A stretch of 64,000 nucleotides of DNA from Thalassobellus sediminis (GCF_044386045.1 NZ_JBISCD010000040.1:682001-746000), one strand, 5' to 3'; numbered from the stretch's first letter, positions 1 through 8,876 are shown. Notes: generated from the letters alone by a model not told the origin. Program-made: numbers and translations.

Positions 1-229
<229 letters not shown>

Positions 230-240
230 TTACAATGTTA

Positions 241-675
241 TTAACAAGATAAAGGAATTTTATCTATTCTATTTTGATGACGTCCACCTTCAAATTCGGT
301 ATTAAAAAATACATCTACCATTTCTATAACTTGTTTAATGGCTGTAAACCTTGCAGGAATACATAATATATTCGCATTATTATGACTACGTATAAGATGT
401 ACAATTTCTTTTGTCCAACATAAACCAGCGCGAATACCTTGATGTTTGTTAGCCGTCATAGCAACACCGTTTGCACTACCGCAAATTAAAATACCAAAAT
501 CGGCTTTTTTAGTTTCAACATCTTCAGCAACAGGATGTACAAAATCAGCATAATCTACACTATCATTTGCATCGGTTCCGTAGTTATTAACAATATACCC
601 TTTAGCTTCTAAATGCTTTATGATAGCAAATTTATAATCGGTTCCTGCGTGATCGTTTCCTATAGAAATTGTCAT
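241..675 (-). CDS. rpiB: Ribose-5-phosphate isomerase B (RpiB/LacAB family)
   Basis: 144 residues from the chosen start. It interconverts ribose 5-phosphate and ribulose 5-phosphate in the cytoplasmic pentose phosphate pathway. Family marks are the N-terminal ISIGNDHAG (Asp-His of the phosphate site), GILICGSANGVAMTANK (the active-site Cys segment) and SHNNANILCIPAR. An upstream in-frame ATG would add ten hydrophobic residues, but the ATG at 673-675 puts ISIGNDHAG at the N-terminus as in the family. A TAACTTTG promoter element at 703-710 overlaps the longer start, which supports the shorter one. It is followed at once by the CDF gene. Confidence 0.93.
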   Translation of the reverse strand: MTISIGNDHAGTDYKFAIIKHLEAKGYIVNNYGTDANDSVDYADFVHPVAEDVETKKADFGILICGSANGVAMTANKHQGIRAGLCWTKEIVHLIRSHNNANILCIPARFTAIKQVIEMVDVFFNTEFEGGRHQNRIDKIPLSC

Positions 676-702
676 AATAAAAGTAAAATATAATTTAAGC
701 TT

Positions 703-710
703 CAAAGTTA
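703..710 (-). promoter_or_regulatory. Candidate -7 element of the rpiB promoter
   Basis: TAACTTTG on the minus strand matches the Bacteroidota -7 consensus TAnnTTTG. It lies 27 bp before the chosen rpiB start codon. I see no convincing TTTG at the expected -33 distance. Confidence 0.5.
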
Positions 711-1452
711 ATGAAACTCTATTTATTATAACTTAATAAGTTACAAATAAAGAATACCTTTTAATCAATCATTATTTCATTCTATAATATCAAAATACCT
801 AATTATAAATTCTCATGCTTTTCAGAATAACTATTTCAATAGAAATTTTAAAAAATTAGTTTAGTTAATTTTAAATGTTAATAAGTGCTATTATTAAATA
901 TTTATAACTAATAATCAATATGTTACTCCATTATTTTTAAAGTTTTTAATTTTATTTCTTAATCTAAAATAGAGCACTGTTCATTACTCATCGTTTTAGT
1001 ACTCATTACTTGTTAATAACTGTTGATTAGTTTTTAAAAGAAAAATATTGAATATCCATTTATTTTTCGAATCAAAAATCACAATCAAATAACCTAAAAT
1101 TTAAGCACTTTTTTTTAGCAATGTTATTAGACTAAAAATTGATAGATATAAACATGAAAAAATAAATATTTATTAATAATTAACAGTACTTTTTAGTTGT
1201 TAACAACTGTTCATAGAAAAATTAAAATCATTAAAAATGAACCTATTAATATAATTTCTATTGTTAATTACCTATTAACAGAATGTAAATTTATTGTAAT
1301 CAAAATAAAATTTAAAAAAGTTATACCAGATATTAACAAGCTATAATAACCACTATTATTTTTTTAAATTTTAAAAGAAAAAGAATTATAATATATATAT
1401 AGTTGATAACTTCAATTTAACACTAAGAAAATATCATTAAATAATTTAGTTG

Positions 1453-1460
1453 TAACTTTG
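1453..1460 (+). promoter_or_regulatory. Candidate -7 element of the rnr promoter
   Basis: TAACTTTG matches TAnnTTTG and would give a leader of roughly 85 nt before the rnr start. No clear -33 TTTG is present at 19-21 bp upstream. Confidence 0.4.
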
Positions 1461-1553
1461 AATAAAATAAATAGCAAACCTTCTCCTAAATTAAAGCTAT
1501 TTAATAACAGAATTTCCAGTATCTTAGGAAATGAATATGATTACAAAAATTAA

Positions 1554-3749
1554 ATGACAAGAAAGAAAAAAGGGAAATCCAAAAAAGGTATTTCCAACCT
1601 TACAAATACAATCTTAGGTATTTTAAAAAAAGACAGAAACCAAAGTTTTAACTACAAACAAATAGCTGCTAAGTTAGGAGTTAATGATGCTAGCAGTAGA
1701 AATCAAATTATAAAAACTTTAGCAAAATTAGCTGCTAAACAAGAGATAGAACAAGTAGAACGTGGTAAATTTAAAGCCATTGTTAATGCTGAGTATTATA
1801 CAGGTAGATTAGATTTAGCTGCCAAAGGAAACGGTTATATTATTTGCGACGAATTTGAAGACGATGTATTTATTGCATCTAATAATATAAATAAAGCTTT
1901 AAATGGCGATGAAGTAGAATTTTACGTTTACAAACGTCGCCATAGAGGAAAATTAGAAGGCGAAATAACACAGATTTTAAAACGTGAAAAAAGCGAATAC
2001 GTTGGTGTTATTCAAATTCATGAAAAGAAGAATTTTGCCTTTGTAATAGCTGATAGTAATAAAATGTATAAAGACATTTTTGTTCCTATTAATAAAATTA
2101 ACAAAGCCGAAGATGGCGATAAAGTACTTGTAAAACTTGAAGATTGGCCAGAAAAAGCCGATTCTCCTTATGGTAAAGTGGTGCAAGTTTTAGGAAAACC
2201 AGGCGATCATAACACAGAGATTCACGCTATTTTAGCAGAATATGGTTTACCACACGAATTTCCACACGAAGTAGAAGCATTTGCTAATAATTTAGATACG
2301 TCTATTACTGAAGAAGAAATTAGTAAACGTCGCGATATGCGTAAAGATTTAACCTTTACCATCGACCCGAAAGATGCTAAAGATTTTGATGATGCTTTAT
2401 CATTTACAGTTTTAGAAAATGGATTATATGAAATAGGTATTCATATAGCCGATGTATCGCATTATTTACAAGAAGGTACTGTATTAGACGATGAAGCTTA
2501 CGAACGTGCCACATCGGTATATTTAGTAGATCGTGTGGTGCCAATGCTACCAGAAGTTTTATCAAACAATGCCTGTTCATTACGTCCGCATGAAGAAAAA
2601 CTAACCTTTTCTGCTGTGTTTCAAATGAATGATAAATGTGAAATAAAAAACGAATGGTTTGGACGTACAGTAACTTATAGTGATGCACGTTTTGCATACG
2701 AAGAAGCGCAAGCAGTTATAGAATATAAAACAAATACAATTCCTAAAGAAGTATCTCTTACAGGAGAAACTTATAATACATCGCAAGAAATTGCAGATGC
2801 TATTTTAAAAATGGATGAGCTAGCTAAAAAAATGCGTAATAAGCGTATGAGTTCTGGTGCAATTTCGTTTGATAAAGTAGAAGTAAAATTCAATTTAGAC
2901 GAAGCGGCGAATCCAATAGGCGTGTTCTTTAAAACCAGTAAAGATGCTAATAAGCTTATTGAAGAGTTTATGTTACTTGCTAATAGAAAAGTATCGGAAT
3001 TTATTGGTAAAAAAGATCCTAAAAAAACCTTTGTATATCGTGTTCATGACGAGCCAGACGATAGTAAATTAGCGTCTTTACAAAATGTAGTTGGTAAATT
3101 TGGTTATAAATTAAATTTTAAAGACCGAAAAACGGTATCTAATTCTTTAAATAATTTATTAAAAGAAGTAAACGGAAAAAAAGAACAAAATCTAGTAGAT
3201 ACTTTAACTATTAGAACCATGAGTAAAGCCGAATATACTACCAAAAATATTGGACATTACGGTTTAGCTTTCGATTATTATAGTCATTTTACATCGCCTA
3301 TTCGTAGGTATCCAGATGTGATGGCACATCGTTTATTGCAACAGTATTTAGATGGCGGAAAATCGGCCAACGAAGATGCTTACGAAGATAAATGTAACCA
3401 TTCCAGTAACATGGAAAACTTGGCTACTAAAGCAGAGCGTGATTCTATAAAATACATGCAAATTAAATTTATGCAAGATCATAAAGATGAAGAATTTGTA
3501 GGTGTTATTTCTGGAGTAACCGATTGGGGAATTTATGTAGAAATCATTTCTAATAAATGTGAAGGTATGGTAAGTGTTCGTGATATGAAAGACGATCATT
3601 ATGCCTTCGATCAAGACACTTATGCTATGGTTGGTAAAAACTCTAAAGTTATGTATCAACTTGGTGATGAAGTTATTGTAAAAGTTAAAAACACCGATTT
3701 AGTTAAAAAACATCTCGATTTTAACTTAATAGGTAAACCTGAAGAATAA
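1554..3749 (+). CDS. rnr: Ribonuclease R (3'-5' exoribonuclease, RNase II/RNB family)
   Basis: 731 residues, the usual RNase R size. The order is a basic N-terminal winged-helix region (about 10-75), cold-shock/OB domains (80-240), the RNB catalytic domain (about 260-590, with TIDPKDAKDFDDA from residue 270 holding the metal-binding aspartates, and HFTSPIRRYPDVMAHR near its end), and a C-terminal S1 domain (about 645-725, EFVGVISGVTDWGIYVE). It degrades structured RNA processively in the cytoplasm and contributes to RNA quality control. A strong hairpin terminator follows at 3772-3806. Confidence 0.97.
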   Translation: MTRKKKGKSKKGISNLTNTILGILKKDRNQSFNYKQIAAKLGVNDASSRNQIIKTLAKLAAKQEIEQVERGKFKAIVNAEYYTGRLDLAAKGNGYIICDEFEDDVFIASNNINKALNGDEVEFYVYKRRHRGKLEGEITQILKREKSEYVGVIQIHEKKNFAFVIADSNKMYKDIFVPINKINKAEDGDKVLVKLEDWPEKADSPYGKVVQVLGKPGDHNTEIHAILAEYGLPHEFPHEVEAFANNLDTSITEEEISKRRDMRKDLTFTIDPKDAKDFDDALSFTVLENGLYEIGIHIADVSHYLQEGTVLDDEAYERATSVYLVDRVVPMLPEVLSNNACSLRPHEEKLTFSAVFQMNDKCEIKNEWFGRTVTYSDARFAYEEAQAVIEYKTNTIPKEVSLTGETYNTSQEIADAILKMDELAKKMRNKRMSSGAISFDKVEVKFNLDEAANPIGVFFKTSKDANKLIEEFMLLANRKVSEFIGKKDPKKTFVYRVHDEPDDSKLASLQNVVGKFGYKLNFKDRKTVSNSLNNLLKEVNGKKEQNLVDTLTIRTMSKAEYTTKNIGHYGLAFDYYSHFTSPIRRYPDVMAHRLLQQYLDGGKSANEDAYEDKCNHSSNMENLATKAERDSIKYMQIKFMQDHKDEEFVGVISGVTDWGIYVEIISNKCEGMVSVRDMKDDHYAFDQDTYAMVGKNSKVMYQLGDEVIVKVKNTDLVKKHLDFNLIGKPEE

Positions 3750-3771
3750 TTTATAAGATTTAAGTAAAAAT

Positions 3772-3806
3772 AAAAGCCTCAGATTATATTATAATTTGAG
3801 GCTTTT
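3772..3806. terminator. Bidirectional intrinsic terminator between rnr and the SnoaL-like gene
   Basis: AAAAGCCTCA pairs with TGAGGCTTTT, and the inner ATTATA/TATAAT extends the stem. T-runs occur on both strands. It sits between two convergent genes. Confidence 0.9.
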
Positions 3807-3827
3807 TGTTTTAATAATAGTTAGTTA

Positions 3828-4370
3828 TTATTTCGATTTTATTTGAGCCATAACACCTGCAAAGTCCTCTAAATGCCAAGTCTTATCAATCTTACCTTCC
3901 TTATTGAAATGGTGTAAATCGAAAGCATTAATTTTAATAATTTTATTTGTTGCTGGAATTCCAAAAACAGGACCAGAATTTTTCATTTCAATATCACTAC
4001 GTACAAATACAAGGTCTCCATCTACTAAAATATGTGATGAAGATTGTTCTAAATTTGAAAACATACTAGCAAAGTCTTTAGCATGTTTTATAAATCCTTT
4101 AATATCTGGAGTTTGCCCTGGATCTGATGGATATTGTGTGTAGTTTGGAGCTAAAATTTCAGACAAAACAGACATATCTCCATTTTCAAATACTCTATAA
4201 AATTTTTTTATTACATCTAATTTTTGCTGTCTTTCTGTTTTTAAATTAGATAGATATTCTTCTACAGCATTTTGTCTTTCTTTTTCAATATCTACCTTTT
4301 CTGTATTACAAGAAGTAATTAAAATAATTAGCATTAAAATTGGATAGAAATAAGTTAGTTGGTTTTTCAT
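3828..4370 (-). CDS. SnoaL-like (NTF2-fold) lipoprotein
   Basis: 180 residues. The N-terminus is a lipoprotein signal (LIILITSC, Cys about residue 21). After a charged helical linker (about 25-50) comes one NTF2-like/SnoaL domain: KKFYRVFENGDMSVLSEIL, APNYTQYP, then a strand-rich half ending in NKEGKIDKTWHLEDF. SnoaL-type ester-cyclase-like proteins have diverse or unknown roles, and no specific substrate can be inferred. It is convergent with rnr and stands alone. The fold call is firm, the function unknown. Confidence 0.75.
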   Translation of the reverse strand: MKNQLTYFYPILMLIILITSCNTEKVDIEKERQNAVEEYLSNLKTERQQKLDVIKKFYRVFENGDMSVLSEILAPNYTQYPSDPGQTPDIKGFIKHAKDFASMFSNLEQSSSHILVDGDLVFVRSDIEMKNSGPVFGIPATNKIIKINAFDLHHFNKEGKIDKTWHLEDFAGVMAQIKSK

Positions 4371-4542
4371 AATTTATAGGTTTCAGTTATTAATTGTTTT
4401 ATATAAAATAGTTTTAATGCTAAAATAAATATAGCATGTATTATTTTTATATAATTTTAAACGAAGTTATTATCATTTTATTAATTAACAAAATGTAACA
4501 TTCCCATCAATTTAAACACTAATAAGTAAAATATAAAACACA

Positions 4543-4842
4543 ATGATACTAACAACAACCAATTCCATAGAAAACCATGTTATTCAAGATTACTTAGGTA
4601 TTGTAACAGGTGTAGATGTAGATATACCAAAAGCAACACTAAGTTTTAATATGAAAAAATATTACGATTCGTATGAAAATAAGATTAACGAAGTTAAAGA
4701 AGCTGCTTTTCAAAAATTAAAAGACAATGCTGTTAAGTTACATGCAAATGCAGTTGTTGGTATTAACCTAGATATTGAAACTTCAACTACTACTGGTTTA
4801 ATTATGGTTTCTATAACAGGTACAGCAGTAAAGGTTTCTTAA
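4543..4842 (+). CDS. YbjQ/UPF0145 family protein
   Basis: 99 residues with no signal peptide. MILTTTNSIENH, YLGIVTGVDV, AAFQKLKDNAVKLHANAVVGINLDIE and a C-terminal strand ending in TGTAVKV follow the UPF0145/YbjQ pattern, a small domain that forms pentamers in solved members. The family is labelled heavy-metal-binding in some databases, but this sequence has no cysteine and no obvious metal motif, so I do not claim that role. It is a separate gene 94 bp before the head-GIN gene. Confidence 0.8.
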   Translation: MILTTTNSIENHVIQDYLGIVTGVDVDIPKATLSFNMKKYYDSYENKINEVKEAAFQKLKDNAVKLHANAVVGINLDIETSTTTGLIMVSITGTAVKVS

Positions 4843-4902
4843 AATATTTTAAGTTTCTTATAAAGTTTTCATAAAGTGAATTAACAACGGAATAATTATT
4901 GA

Positions 4903-4910
4903 TAGTTTTG
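4903..4910 (+). promoter_or_regulatory. Candidate -7 element before the head-GIN gene
   Basis: TAGTTTTG fits TAnnTTTG and lies 26 bp before the start codon at 4937. The -33 box is not clear. Confidence 0.45.
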
Positions 4911-4936
4911 CGTTATATCAAAAAAATATAAATTCA

Positions 4937-5611
4937 ATGAAAACCTTAGTTAAAGTATTTATTCTTTTTATTACTACAGTCATTTTTGCTCAAAACCCAA
5001 TAGAGAAAAATGTTGGAGATTTTAGCGAACTTAAAGTTTACGATTTAATAGAAGTTGAATTAGTAAAATCTAACGAAAATAAAGCCATTATAACTGGAGA
5101 TAATAAGGAAGATGTTATAATAAATAATAAAAATGGCACTTTAAAAATTAAAATGAAGCTTGAAGAATCTTTTGACGGTAATAAAACAAAAGTTATTTTA
5201 CATTACAATACTATTGATATTATAGATGTTAATGAAGGAGCTAAAGTACATTCTGATGATACTATAAAACAATTTGAAATAGATTTAAAGGCTCAAGAAG
5301 GTGGTAAAATTAATGTTCCGGTAAATGTTACTTATGCAAACATTAAAGCAGATACAGGAGGCGTAATTTCAGTTACAGGTAAGTCTAAAAGTCAAAATAT
5401 TTCAATTTCTACTGGCGGTGTTTATGAAGGAAAAGAACTTAAAACCGATAAAACAGAAGTAAATATTAAAGCAGCTGGAGAAGCTTATGTAAATGCATCA
5501 AAATTAGTAGATGTTAAAATTAGAGTTGGAGGTGATGTATTTATTTATGGTGATCCAGAAACTGTTAATGAAAGTAAAGTTTTAGGTGGTAGAATTAAAC
5601 GAATGGATTAA
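4937..5611 (+). CDS. Head-GIN domain protein (DUF2807), secreted
   Basis: 224 residues with a Sec signal peptide (MKTLVKVFILFITTVIFAQ). The mature part starts with the typical opening VGDFSELKVYDLIEVELVK and continues as a right-handed stack of short strands rich in Gly, Asn and Lys (KADTGGVISVTGKSK, STGGVYEGKEL, VGGDVFIYGDP). This is the putative auto-transporter adhesin head-GIN domain common in Bacteroidota. Its role is unknown; a periplasmic or surface location is likely. A terminator at 5688-5706 separates it from the PUL regulator. Confidence 0.85.
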   Translation: MKTLVKVFILFITTVIFAQNPIEKNVGDFSELKVYDLIEVELVKSNENKAIITGDNKEDVIINNKNGTLKIKMKLEESFDGNKTKVILHYNTIDIIDVNEGAKVHSDDTIKQFEIDLKAQEGGKINVPVNVTYANIKADTGGVISVTGKSKSQNISISTGGVYEGKELKTDKTEVNIKAAGEAYVNASKLVDVKIRVGGDVFIYGDPETVNESKVLGGRIKRMD

Positions 5612-5687
5612 TAAATAACCTTAAATAAATTCACAAAGTATTTAAACACCAATTATTTATTAAAGTAGAATCTTTCTTATAAAAATG

Positions 5688-5713
5688 CCAATACTGTAAG
5701 TATTGGTTTTTTT
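5688..5713 (+). terminator. Intrinsic terminator after the head-GIN gene
   Basis: CCAATACT (5688-5695), loop GTA, AGTATTGG (5699-5706), then seven T. It insulates the PUL regulator from the upstream gene. Confidence 0.9.
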
Positions 5714-5751
5714 ATGTATTGTTATTAAATATTACTTATAAACTTCACATT

Positions 5752-5773
5752 TACCCATACAAAAACCATACAA
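5752..5773 (+). promoter_or_regulatory. Candidate operator before the PUL regulator gene (tandem 11-bp repeats)
   Basis: TACCCATACAA (5752-5762) is followed without a gap by AAACCATACAA (5763-5773). The same two-unit arrangement occurs before three other PUL transcription units, so it is probably a binding site of the locus regulator. A possible -7 element (TATATTTA, 5776-5783) abuts it, which would suit autoregulation. Only one such site is seen here. Confidence 0.55.
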
Positions 5774-5842
5774 TTTATATTTAATCCCTTATTTTAAAAG
5801 GTTTTAATCTATATTAGTAGCATAACATTTATTTTTATTTAA

Positions 5843-8647
5843 ATGAAAAATGCTATTCTATTCATGAGGTTAGTGTGTTTTTTAGCTTTTATTAGTTTGA
5901 AAGCTCAAGAGCAACCTCCAATTCAAATTTATTATCCAAATGATTATGGTGCTGAAACACAAAATTGGTCTATAACCCAATCTAAAGATAAATATATTTA
6001 TGTTGCCAATAATAAAGGTTTATTAGAATTTAATGGTTCAGAATGGCAATTATATAATTCACCCAATCAATCTATAATACGCTCAGTAAATATTATAGAC
6101 GATATTATTTATACAGGTTGTAATCAAGAGTTTGGTTATTGGCAAAAGAACGATTTAGGTGTATTATTTTATACTTCATTATCAAAAGAATTAAATATAG
6201 AATTTATTGAGGATGAAGAATTTTGGAACATCATTAGTTTAGATGATTCTATTTTATTTCAATCTTTAAACAGAATTTATATTTATCACAAAAACGATCA
6301 GTCTTTTGATGTTATAGCATCTGAAACTTTAATTCATAAAATATTTAAAGTTTCAGATGCTATATATTTTCAAAAGGCTAAAGATGGTTTATATACTATA
6401 GAAAAAGGACAGGCTAAATTAGTTTCTAATCATGATATAATTAATGATAATTTGATGGTTAACATGTTTTTTCATGATAATAAACTATTAATAGAAACAG
6501 AATCTAATGGATTTTATATTCTGGAAGAAAACAATACACTTTTAAAATGGAATATAGAAGCGAACCCCTTACTTTCTAAAGTTAGTGTTTATAGAAGTAC
6601 ACAACTAAAAGATAAGAGTTTTTTACTAGGTACACGATCTAATGGTATTATTCATATAACTGTTAACGGAGAGATAGATTATCAAACTAATATTACCAAT
6701 GGTTTAAGTAATAATTCCATTCATTATGTATTTGAAGATTTTGATAATAACATATGGCTCGCTTTAAATAATGGAATTAACTGTGTAAATATTAAATCTC
6801 CTTTTACCATTTACAATGATAAAGATGGAAAAATTGGTACCGTTTATACGTCTATTGTTTTTAATAACAATATATATTTAGGCACTAACCAAGGTTTATT
6901 TTATAAAATTTTAGATTCCAAAGATGAGTTTAAATTTATTAAAAATTCTCAAGGAGCTGTTTGGAGTTTAAATGAAATTAATAATCAATTGTTTTGCGGT
7001 CACGATTCAGGAACATTTATTATTAATAACGACAAAATTGAAAAAATTGCAGACATACAAGGTACTTGGAGTATTAAGCCAATAAGTAAAAATTTATTAT
7101 TACAAGGTAATTATGATGGCTTGTATATAATTGAAAGAAAGAATAATAGCTGGATTTTAAAAAATAAAATTGAAGGGTTTAATTTTTCTAGTAAGTTTTT
7201 TGAAATTACTGGAAATAAAATTTTGGTAAGTCATGAATATAAAGGTGTTTTTATTCTTGAAGTAAATAATGATTTTACAAAAATTATTAAAACCAATAAA
7301 AATTTAAATGTTGATAAAGAACTAAATTCTAGTTTAGCTAACTATAATAATAATATTTATTATAGCTATAGTAAAGGTGTTTTTAAATATGATAGTAACT
7401 TTAATTCTTTTGTAAAAGATTCTCTTTTAAGCACTATTTTAGATAAAGAAAATTACACGTCAGGAAAACTTGTTTTTAGTAAACAAGCAAATACATTATG
7501 GGGTTTTTCTAAAAACAATTTAAACTATGTAATTACAAGTAAATTAAGTGACAAGCTAAAATTTAATAAAATATCTTTTTCTGAATCTTTTCCTGTAGGT
7601 CAAACAGGATATGAAAATATTACTTATATAAATGATGAAACATATTTAATAGGAACGTCTTCAGGTTATTTACTATTAGACTTAAATAAAATACCTAATA
7701 AAAATTATAATATTTCTATTAATTCAATTATTGAAACAGATTTAAATTCTCCTCCTAAAATTATTAATAAAGAAAGTGAAGGATTTTTTAAAAATAATGA
7801 GAATAATTTTCAGTTTAGTTACAGTGTTCCTGAGTTTGAAAAATCTTTAGGTACTAAGTATCAATATAAATTATTAGGCATGTATCCTAAATGGAGTGAG
7901 TGGTCTCAAGAATCTAAAGTTTATTTTAAAAACCTTCCGCATGGCGATTATATTTTTAATGTTCGGGCTAAAACAGGTAATAACGTTAGTACTAATGTAG
8001 CGTCTTATAGTTTTAATATTGAAAGACCATGGTTTTTATCAAACTTATTTATTACAATTTATATTCTTATTGTTTTGTTGTTTTCATTATTTATGCACAA
8101 TGTGTACAAACGCTATTACAGAAAACAAAGAGAAAAGTTATTACAAAAAGCAATGCGAGATTTAGAGTTAAAAGAACTTGAAAATAAGCAACAGTTAATG
8201 CGTTTTAATAATGATAATTTAAGAAAAAACATAGAAAATAAAAACCGTGAACTTGGTATTTCAACAATGAGTTTAATTAAAAAGAATGAGTTTTTAAATA
8301 ATATTAAAAAGGAGCTTAAAAATGCCGATGATACTAATAATACAATAAAGTATGTTATTAAAATAATTGATAAAAATTTAAATAATACAGATGATTGGAA
8401 TTTGTTTCAAGAAGCCTTTAATAATGCCGATAAAGATTTTCTTAAAATAATTAAAGCAGAACATCCATCGCTTACCTCAAACGATTTAAGATTATGTGCT
8501 TATTTACGTTTAAATTTATCTTCAAAAGAAATTGCGCCTTTGCTTAATATATCACCAAGAAGTGTAGAGGTTAAACGTTACAGATTACGTAAAAAAATGA
8601 ATTTAGCCCATGAGTCAAGCCTAACAGATTATATTTTGGAAATTTAG
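5843..8647 (+). CDS. SusR-like membrane-tethered sensor and transcription regulator (beta-propeller, Y_Y_Y, TM, LuxR-type HTH)
   Basis: 934 residues. A signal peptide (1-22) leads into a long periplasmic region of two-component-regulator-type propeller blades (about 25-640; for example NNIWLALNNGIN, NNSIHYVFEDFDNN). Then come a Y_Y_Y domain (about 653-732, YKLLGMYPKWSEWS), one membrane segment (about 735-757), a coiled coil (760-830), and a C-terminal GerE/LuxR helix-turn-helix (about 880-925, SSKEIAPLLNISPRSVEVKR). No histidine kinase or receiver domain is present, so this is the SusR layout rather than a hybrid two-component system. It lies next to susC and is the obvious regulator of the locus. 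The ligand, presumably laminari-oligosaccharides, is inferred from the neighbours. Confidence 0.88.
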   Translation: MKNAILFMRLVCFLAFISLKAQEQPPIQIYYPNDYGAETQNWSITQSKDKYIYVANNKGLLEFNGSEWQLYNSPNQSIIRSVNIIDDIIYTGCNQEFGYWQKNDLGVLFYTSLSKELNIEFIEDEEFWNIISLDDSILFQSLNRIYIYHKNDQSFDVIASETLIHKIFKVSDAIYFQKAKDGLYTIEKGQAKLVSNHDIINDNLMVNMFFHDNKLLIETESNGFYILEENNTLLKWNIEANPLLSKVSVYRSTQLKDKSFLLGTRSNGIIHITVNGEIDYQTNITNGLSNNSIHYVFEDFDNNIWLALNNGINCVNIKSPFTIYNDKDGKIGTVYTSIVFNNNIYLGTNQGLFYKILDSKDEFKFIKNSQGAVWSLNEINNQLFCGHDSGTFIINNDKIEKIADIQGTWSIKPISKNLLLQGNYDGLYIIERKNNSWILKNKIEGFNFSSKFFEITGNKILVSHEYKGVFILEVNNDFTKIIKTNKNLNVDKELNSSLANYNNNIYYSYSKGVFKYDSNFNSFVKDSLLSTILDKENYTSGKLVFSKQANTLWGFSKNNLNYVITSKLSDKLKFNKISFSESFPVGQTGYENITYINDETYLIGTSSGYLLLDLNKIPNKNYNISINSIIETDLNSPPKIINKESEGFFKNNENNFQFSYSVPEFEKSLGTKYQYKLLGMYPKWSEWSQESKVYFKNLPHGDYIFNVRAKTGNNVSTNVASYSFNIERPWFLSNLFITIYILIVLLFSLFMHNVYKRYYRKQREKLLQKAMRDLELKELENKQQLMRFNNDNLRKNIENKNRELGISTMSLIKKNEFLNNIKKELKNADDTNNTIKYVIKIIDKNLNNTDDWNLFQEAFNNADKDFLKIIKAEHPSLTSNDLRLCAYLRLNLSSKEIAPLLNISPRSVEVKRYRLRKKMNLAHESSLTDYILEI

Positions 8648-8668
8648 ACATATAACACATTTAATTTT

Positions 8669-8690
8669 TACCTATACAAAAGCACAACAT
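8669..8690 (+). promoter_or_regulatory. Distal operator before susC (tandem 11-bp repeats)
   Basis: TACCTATACAA (8669-8679) is followed by AAGCACAACAT (8680-8690). It starts 124 bp before the proximal inverted copy at 8793 and overlaps the left arm of the hairpin that ends the regulator gene. Confidence 0.6.
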
Positions 8691-8704
8691 TGTTGTGTTT
8701 TTTT
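8683..8704 (+). terminator. Hairpin after the regulator gene
   Basis: CACAACA and TGTTGTG form a 7-bp stem around one T, followed by seven T. It could be an intrinsic terminator, but it overlaps the distal operator and may instead be part of that site, or both. Confidence 0.6.
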
Positions 8705-8792
8705 GTTTTAAAGGTTATTTCTTTAAATGCAGTATTCTTAAAAACCCTTGTAATTGTTAGTATTTTAATAAAATTTATATGTTTTTTTTATC

Positions 8793-8814
8793 ATGTATGT
8801 TTTTTGTTGAGGTA
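8793..8814 (-). promoter_or_regulatory. Proximal operator before susC (inverted tandem 11-bp repeats)
   Basis: Read on the minus strand this is TACCTCAACAA then AAAACATACAT. The plus-strand core TGTATGTTTTTTGTTGAGGT (8794-8813) recurs letter for letter at 17103-17122. It starts 50 bp before a -7-like element. Confidence 0.7.
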
Positions 8815-8843
8815 AAAATTTATAAATTAACAATTAGTAGGAT

Positions 8844-8851
8844 TAGTTTTA
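8844..8851 (+). promoter_or_regulatory. Candidate -7 element of the susC promoter
   Basis: TAGTTTTA is close to TAnnTTTG, sits 50 bp downstream of the core operator start and 26 bp before the susC ATG. There is no -33 TTTG, as expected of an activator-dependent promoter. Confidence 0.5.
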
Positions 8852-8876
8852 TGGAAACTAAACAAACTATATTAAA

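Larger units (their letters stand above)
676..1553. other. Long AT-rich intergenic region between rpiB and rnr
   Basis: About 880 bp with no plausible gene on either strand. It is very AT-rich and contains several TTAACA/TGTTAA words. Two related 21-mers occur at 1010-1030 and 1196-1216, sharing GTTAAnAACTGTT. The second contains the perfect 12-bp palindrome GTTGTTAACAAC. A TAACTTTG element for rnr lies at 1453-1460. No DnaA box (TTATCCACA) was seen. Confidence 0.6.

Noticed and set aside
1977..3659. Several 60-100 codon open frames on the minus strand inside rnr
   Set aside because: They are antisense to a full-length conserved gene, lack family similarity and arise from low stop density opposite an AT-rich coding frame.
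4543..4842. Heavy-metal binding by the YbjQ-like protein
   Set aside because: The family label exists, but this protein has no cysteine and no metal-binding motif.
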